Origin: a bacterium
GTDB lineage: Bacteria; Verrucomicrobiota; Verrucomicrobiia; Limisphaerales; J093
Reading direction: 5' to 3'
NCBI GenBank assembly: GCA_021784265.1
Contig: JAJXTA010000065.1
Span: 1 to 9,371, forward strand
DNA: 9,371 nucleotides
This document shows positions 8,085-9,371 of the stretch, one piece after another. The notes below the pieces were generated by a model. It saw only the letters and a list, made by a program, of their open reading frames with translations, was not told where the DNA came from and ran no database searches. Both the position numbers and the translations under genes were made by a program. The stretch's first letter is position 1. Every line of letters starts with the position of its first letter.

Positions 8085-8447
8085 ATGCGGCGGTGGTGGT
8101 TCAGCCTGGGATTGCTGGGGGTCTATCTCGTGGTGTTCCAAGCCTGGGTGTGGCTGGACCGGCGCTGGGTAGTCACCACCGGGATTGGGGGCGCCCTTCT
8201 GTTTAGTGGAGGGGAGGTTGCCGCTGCCCGAGCCGCTTACTTCGCGAATTCCTGGGACATGCTCTTTCATGCCGCCATGATCTTGGACCTCCTGCTGGAA
8301 GCGGTGGGGGTGAACTACCACGCCGGCTACGGTTTCTATGGATGCGCGGCCGGTTTCGCGCTGGTGGTGGGGGGGTATCATGCCGGGGCGCAGCGCCGCC
8401 GCCCGAGCCGGGTGAGCAACACCACGGCTCCACCAGCCGCTCGGTGA
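8085..8447 (+). CDS. Small membrane protein, unrecognised
   Basis: This 120-residue product is not one I can assign. Residues about 4-24 (WWFSLGLLGVYLVVFQAWVWL, following MRR) form a clear first membrane segment or signal anchor. A weaker hydrophobic stretch lies at about 61-74 (MLFHAAMILDLLLE), and a third at about 84-99 (GYGFYGCAAGFALVVGG). The third resembles the 'FYxxYGFxxCxxLV' pattern of short inner-membrane proteins of unknown function, but this is a loose impression. The tail is basic then Pro/Ala-rich (QRRRPSRVSNTTAPPAAR). It starts 6 bases after the stop of the preceding small gene, which argues for co-transcription and perhaps a shared role at the membrane. Its own ribosome-binding site is not evident. 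Confidence 0.6.
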   Translation: MRRWWFSLGLLGVYLVVFQAWVWLDRRWVVTTGIGGALLFSGGEVAAARAAYFANSWDMLFHAAMILDLLLEAVGVNYHAGYGFYGCAAGFALVVGGYHAGAQRRRPSRVSNTTAPPAAR

Positions 8448-8496
8448 GGGGGGGCTGGGCCATACGGCCACCGGGCGCCAAGTGCGGGCTATCCTC

Positions 8497-8586
8497 GGCC
8501 CGCCGGAGGCGCTGCTTGGTCCGCGGGCCTCGCTTTCCGAGCCGGGGCCGTCGCTCCAGCTCGCCCAGGGAGGGCGACCGCGGACC
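8497..8586 (+). repeat. Inverted repeats in the spacer before the peptidase gene
   Basis: The 286-base spacer 8448-8733 has no supported gene. It holds GGCCCGC (8497-8503) paired with GCGGGCC (8523-8529). It also holds a longer-range 9-base pair, GGTCCGCGG (8518-8526) with CCGCGGACC (8578-8586). The two share 8523-8526, so they compete. One may act as a transcription end for the small gene pair, but no T tract follows. In this GC-rich context the significance is modest. Confidence 0.35.
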
Positions 8587-8619
8587 CGCGTTGAATCTCC
8601 CGCCGGGATCGCGTAGCGT

Positions 8620-8632
8620 CAGGTTAAACCTG
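8620..8632. promoter_or_regulatory. 13-base palindrome, possible operator
   Basis: CAGGTT-A-AACCTG is a perfect inverted repeat with a one-base centre and an A+T-rich core in very GC-rich surroundings. It is about 100 bases upstream of the peptidase start. The size and symmetry suit a dimeric regulator's half-sites, but a single occurrence is weak support. Confidence 0.3.
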
Positions 8633-8721
8633 TGTTCTTGGGTGTCTTGACCAAACTCCGCGCGGGCTGGCCACGTGCGGCGGCCCGGCCTACCCCGACG
8701 CGGGGAGAGCGTTGGCGCGCC

Positions 8722-8725
8722 GGAG
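8722..8725 (+). promoter_or_regulatory. Ribosome-binding site of the peptidase gene
   Basis: GGAG (within GGAGAA) lies eight bases before GTG 8734. It favours that start over the in-frame GTG 8632 and TTG 8638/8647. Confidence 0.5.
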
Positions 8726-8733
8726 AACGGCAA

Positions 8734-9371
8734 GTGGCGCGCCGGTTGCTTGCCGCAGTGTGGCTCGGGGCGGTGCTGATCGGCTGCCCGCCTCGCCTCT
8801 GGGCGGACCCGCGGGCGGCAGCGGCGGCAGCGGCCGCACCAGCGTGGGCGCCCGTGCCCGTGCCGGCGCCCAGCGAAAAAGCCCTCCGCTACTACCGGAG
8901 CGGCATGGTGCTCTGGGCGGTGCGCCAGGGTTGGGAACTGCTGGTGCCCGGGGTGATCCTCTTCAGCGGCTTCTCTGCCCGGCTCCGCACGTGGGCCGGG
9001 CGTTGGGGGCGGCGGTGGTTCATCCTGCTCGCCATCTACACCACCCTGTACGCGGCGTTGACGTGGGTGTTGGACCTGCCCCTGGATTACTACGCCGGGT
9101 TCGCGCGGCAGCACGCCTACGGCCTGTCCACCCAGACGCTGGGTCGGTGGTGGGGCGACGCGCTCAAGTCGTTGCTGGTGGTGGTTGCGGGCGGCGTAGC
9201 CTTGCTGTGGCTGCCTTATCTGGGGCTGCACCGGGCGCCGCGGCGCTGGTGGCTCATCACCGGTCTGCTGACGGCGCCGGTGATGTGCCTGCTCATGCTC
9301 ATCGCCCCCCTCTGGATCGAACCGCTGTTCAACGACTTCGGTCCCATGAAGAACCGGGCGCTCGAGCGGGA
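8734..9371 (+). CDS. M48/Ste24-type membrane metallopeptidase, 3' end outside window
   Basis: The frame is open from the stop at 8614 to the window edge. GTG 8734 with its upstream GGAG gives 212 visible residues. The start reads (M)ARRLLAAVWLGAVLIG then LWADP, a plausible signal peptide or first membrane helix. An Ala/Pro-rich linker of about 25 residues follows. The next part matches the N-terminal membrane domain of CAAX-protease/Ste24-like M48 peptidases: LDLPLDYYAGFARQHAYGLSTQTLGRW is characteristic, and IEPLFNDFGPMKNRALE is the usual lead-in to the protease domain. Hydrophobic segments lie around WFILLAIYTTLYAAL, LLVVVAGGVALLWL and GLLTAPVMCLLMLI. The HExxH zinc site would lie beyond 9371 and cannot be checked. 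Such proteases process or clear membrane proteins. The family is confident; activity is unverified. Confidence 0.88.
   Translation, partial: MARRLLAAVWLGAVLIGCPPRLWADPRAAAAAAAAPAWAPVPVPAPSEKALRYYRSGMVLWAVRQGWELLVPGVILFSGFSARLRTWAGRWGRRWFILLAIYTTLYAALTWVLDLPLDYYAGFARQHAYGLSTQTLGRWWGDALKSLLVVVAGGVALLWLPYLGLHRAPRRWWLITGLLTAPVMCLLMLIAPLWIEPLFNDFGPMKNRALER

Noticed and set aside
8811..8838. GCGGCA-like tandem repeat
   Set aside because: It encodes the Ala-rich linker of the peptidase and is explained by coding low complexity.
8203..9231. Long minus-strand open frame of 342 codons
   Set aside because: It lies opposite a recognisable M48 membrane domain, is Arg/Pro/His-rich and has no motifs. Long antisense frames are expected in DNA this rich in G+C.

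Overview
The window is GC-rich DNA (by eye about two thirds G+C) from a bacterial chromosome. Every gene I can support lies on the + strand. The content is mostly housekeeping. The protein style suggests Verrucomicrobiota, perhaps the Pedosphaerae/Limisphaera side: TsaB ends in an 'LREITFTKA' stretch, GalK has 'ELLGNHTDYN', and TrpD has 'YLDELSTLGATTIAEFYQ'. This placement is inference from remembered family patterns; no search was run.

Layout. (1) 1-2110 is a tightly overlapping block: thiL (thiamine-monophosphate kinase, 5' end outside the window), tsaE and tsaB (tRNA t6A modification). The junctions overlap by 23 and 20 bases, so they are probably co-transcribed and translationally coupled. 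A 7-bp hairpin sits on the tsaB stop codon. (2) 2111-3398 is a 214-base GC-rich gap, then trpD (anthranilate phosphoribosyltransferase), standing apart from other trp genes. (3) A long inverted repeat (3403-3444) separates trpD from a pterin-4a-carbinolamine dehydratase, followed by galactokinase (galK) and recG. (4) 7097-7547 has no convincing gene. It ends in two overlapping, mutually exclusive hairpins just upstream of tRNA-Val(GAC). (5) 7848-8447 holds two small genes I do not recognise: a 76-residue helical protein and a 120-residue membrane protein, 6 bases apart. (6) A 286-base inverted-repeat-rich spacer precedes the start of an M48/Ste24-type membrane metallopeptidase, which runs off the right edge before its zinc motif.

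How the genes work together. TsaE and TsaB are two parts of the machinery that makes t6A on ANN-decoding tRNAs. ThiL completes thiamine diphosphate. The others (TrpD, carbinolamine dehydratase, GalK, RecG) are unrelated in pathway and look like a syntenic housekeeping string, not a functional module.

I did not find a convincing new defence, mobile or RNA-guided system. The items most worth a second look are the two unrecognised small genes, the intergenic inverted repeats at 3403-3444 and 7499-7525, the Asn-for-Glu change in the GalK sugar-binding signature, and a recurring pattern of Pro/Ala/Gly-rich inserts in otherwise conserved enzymes.
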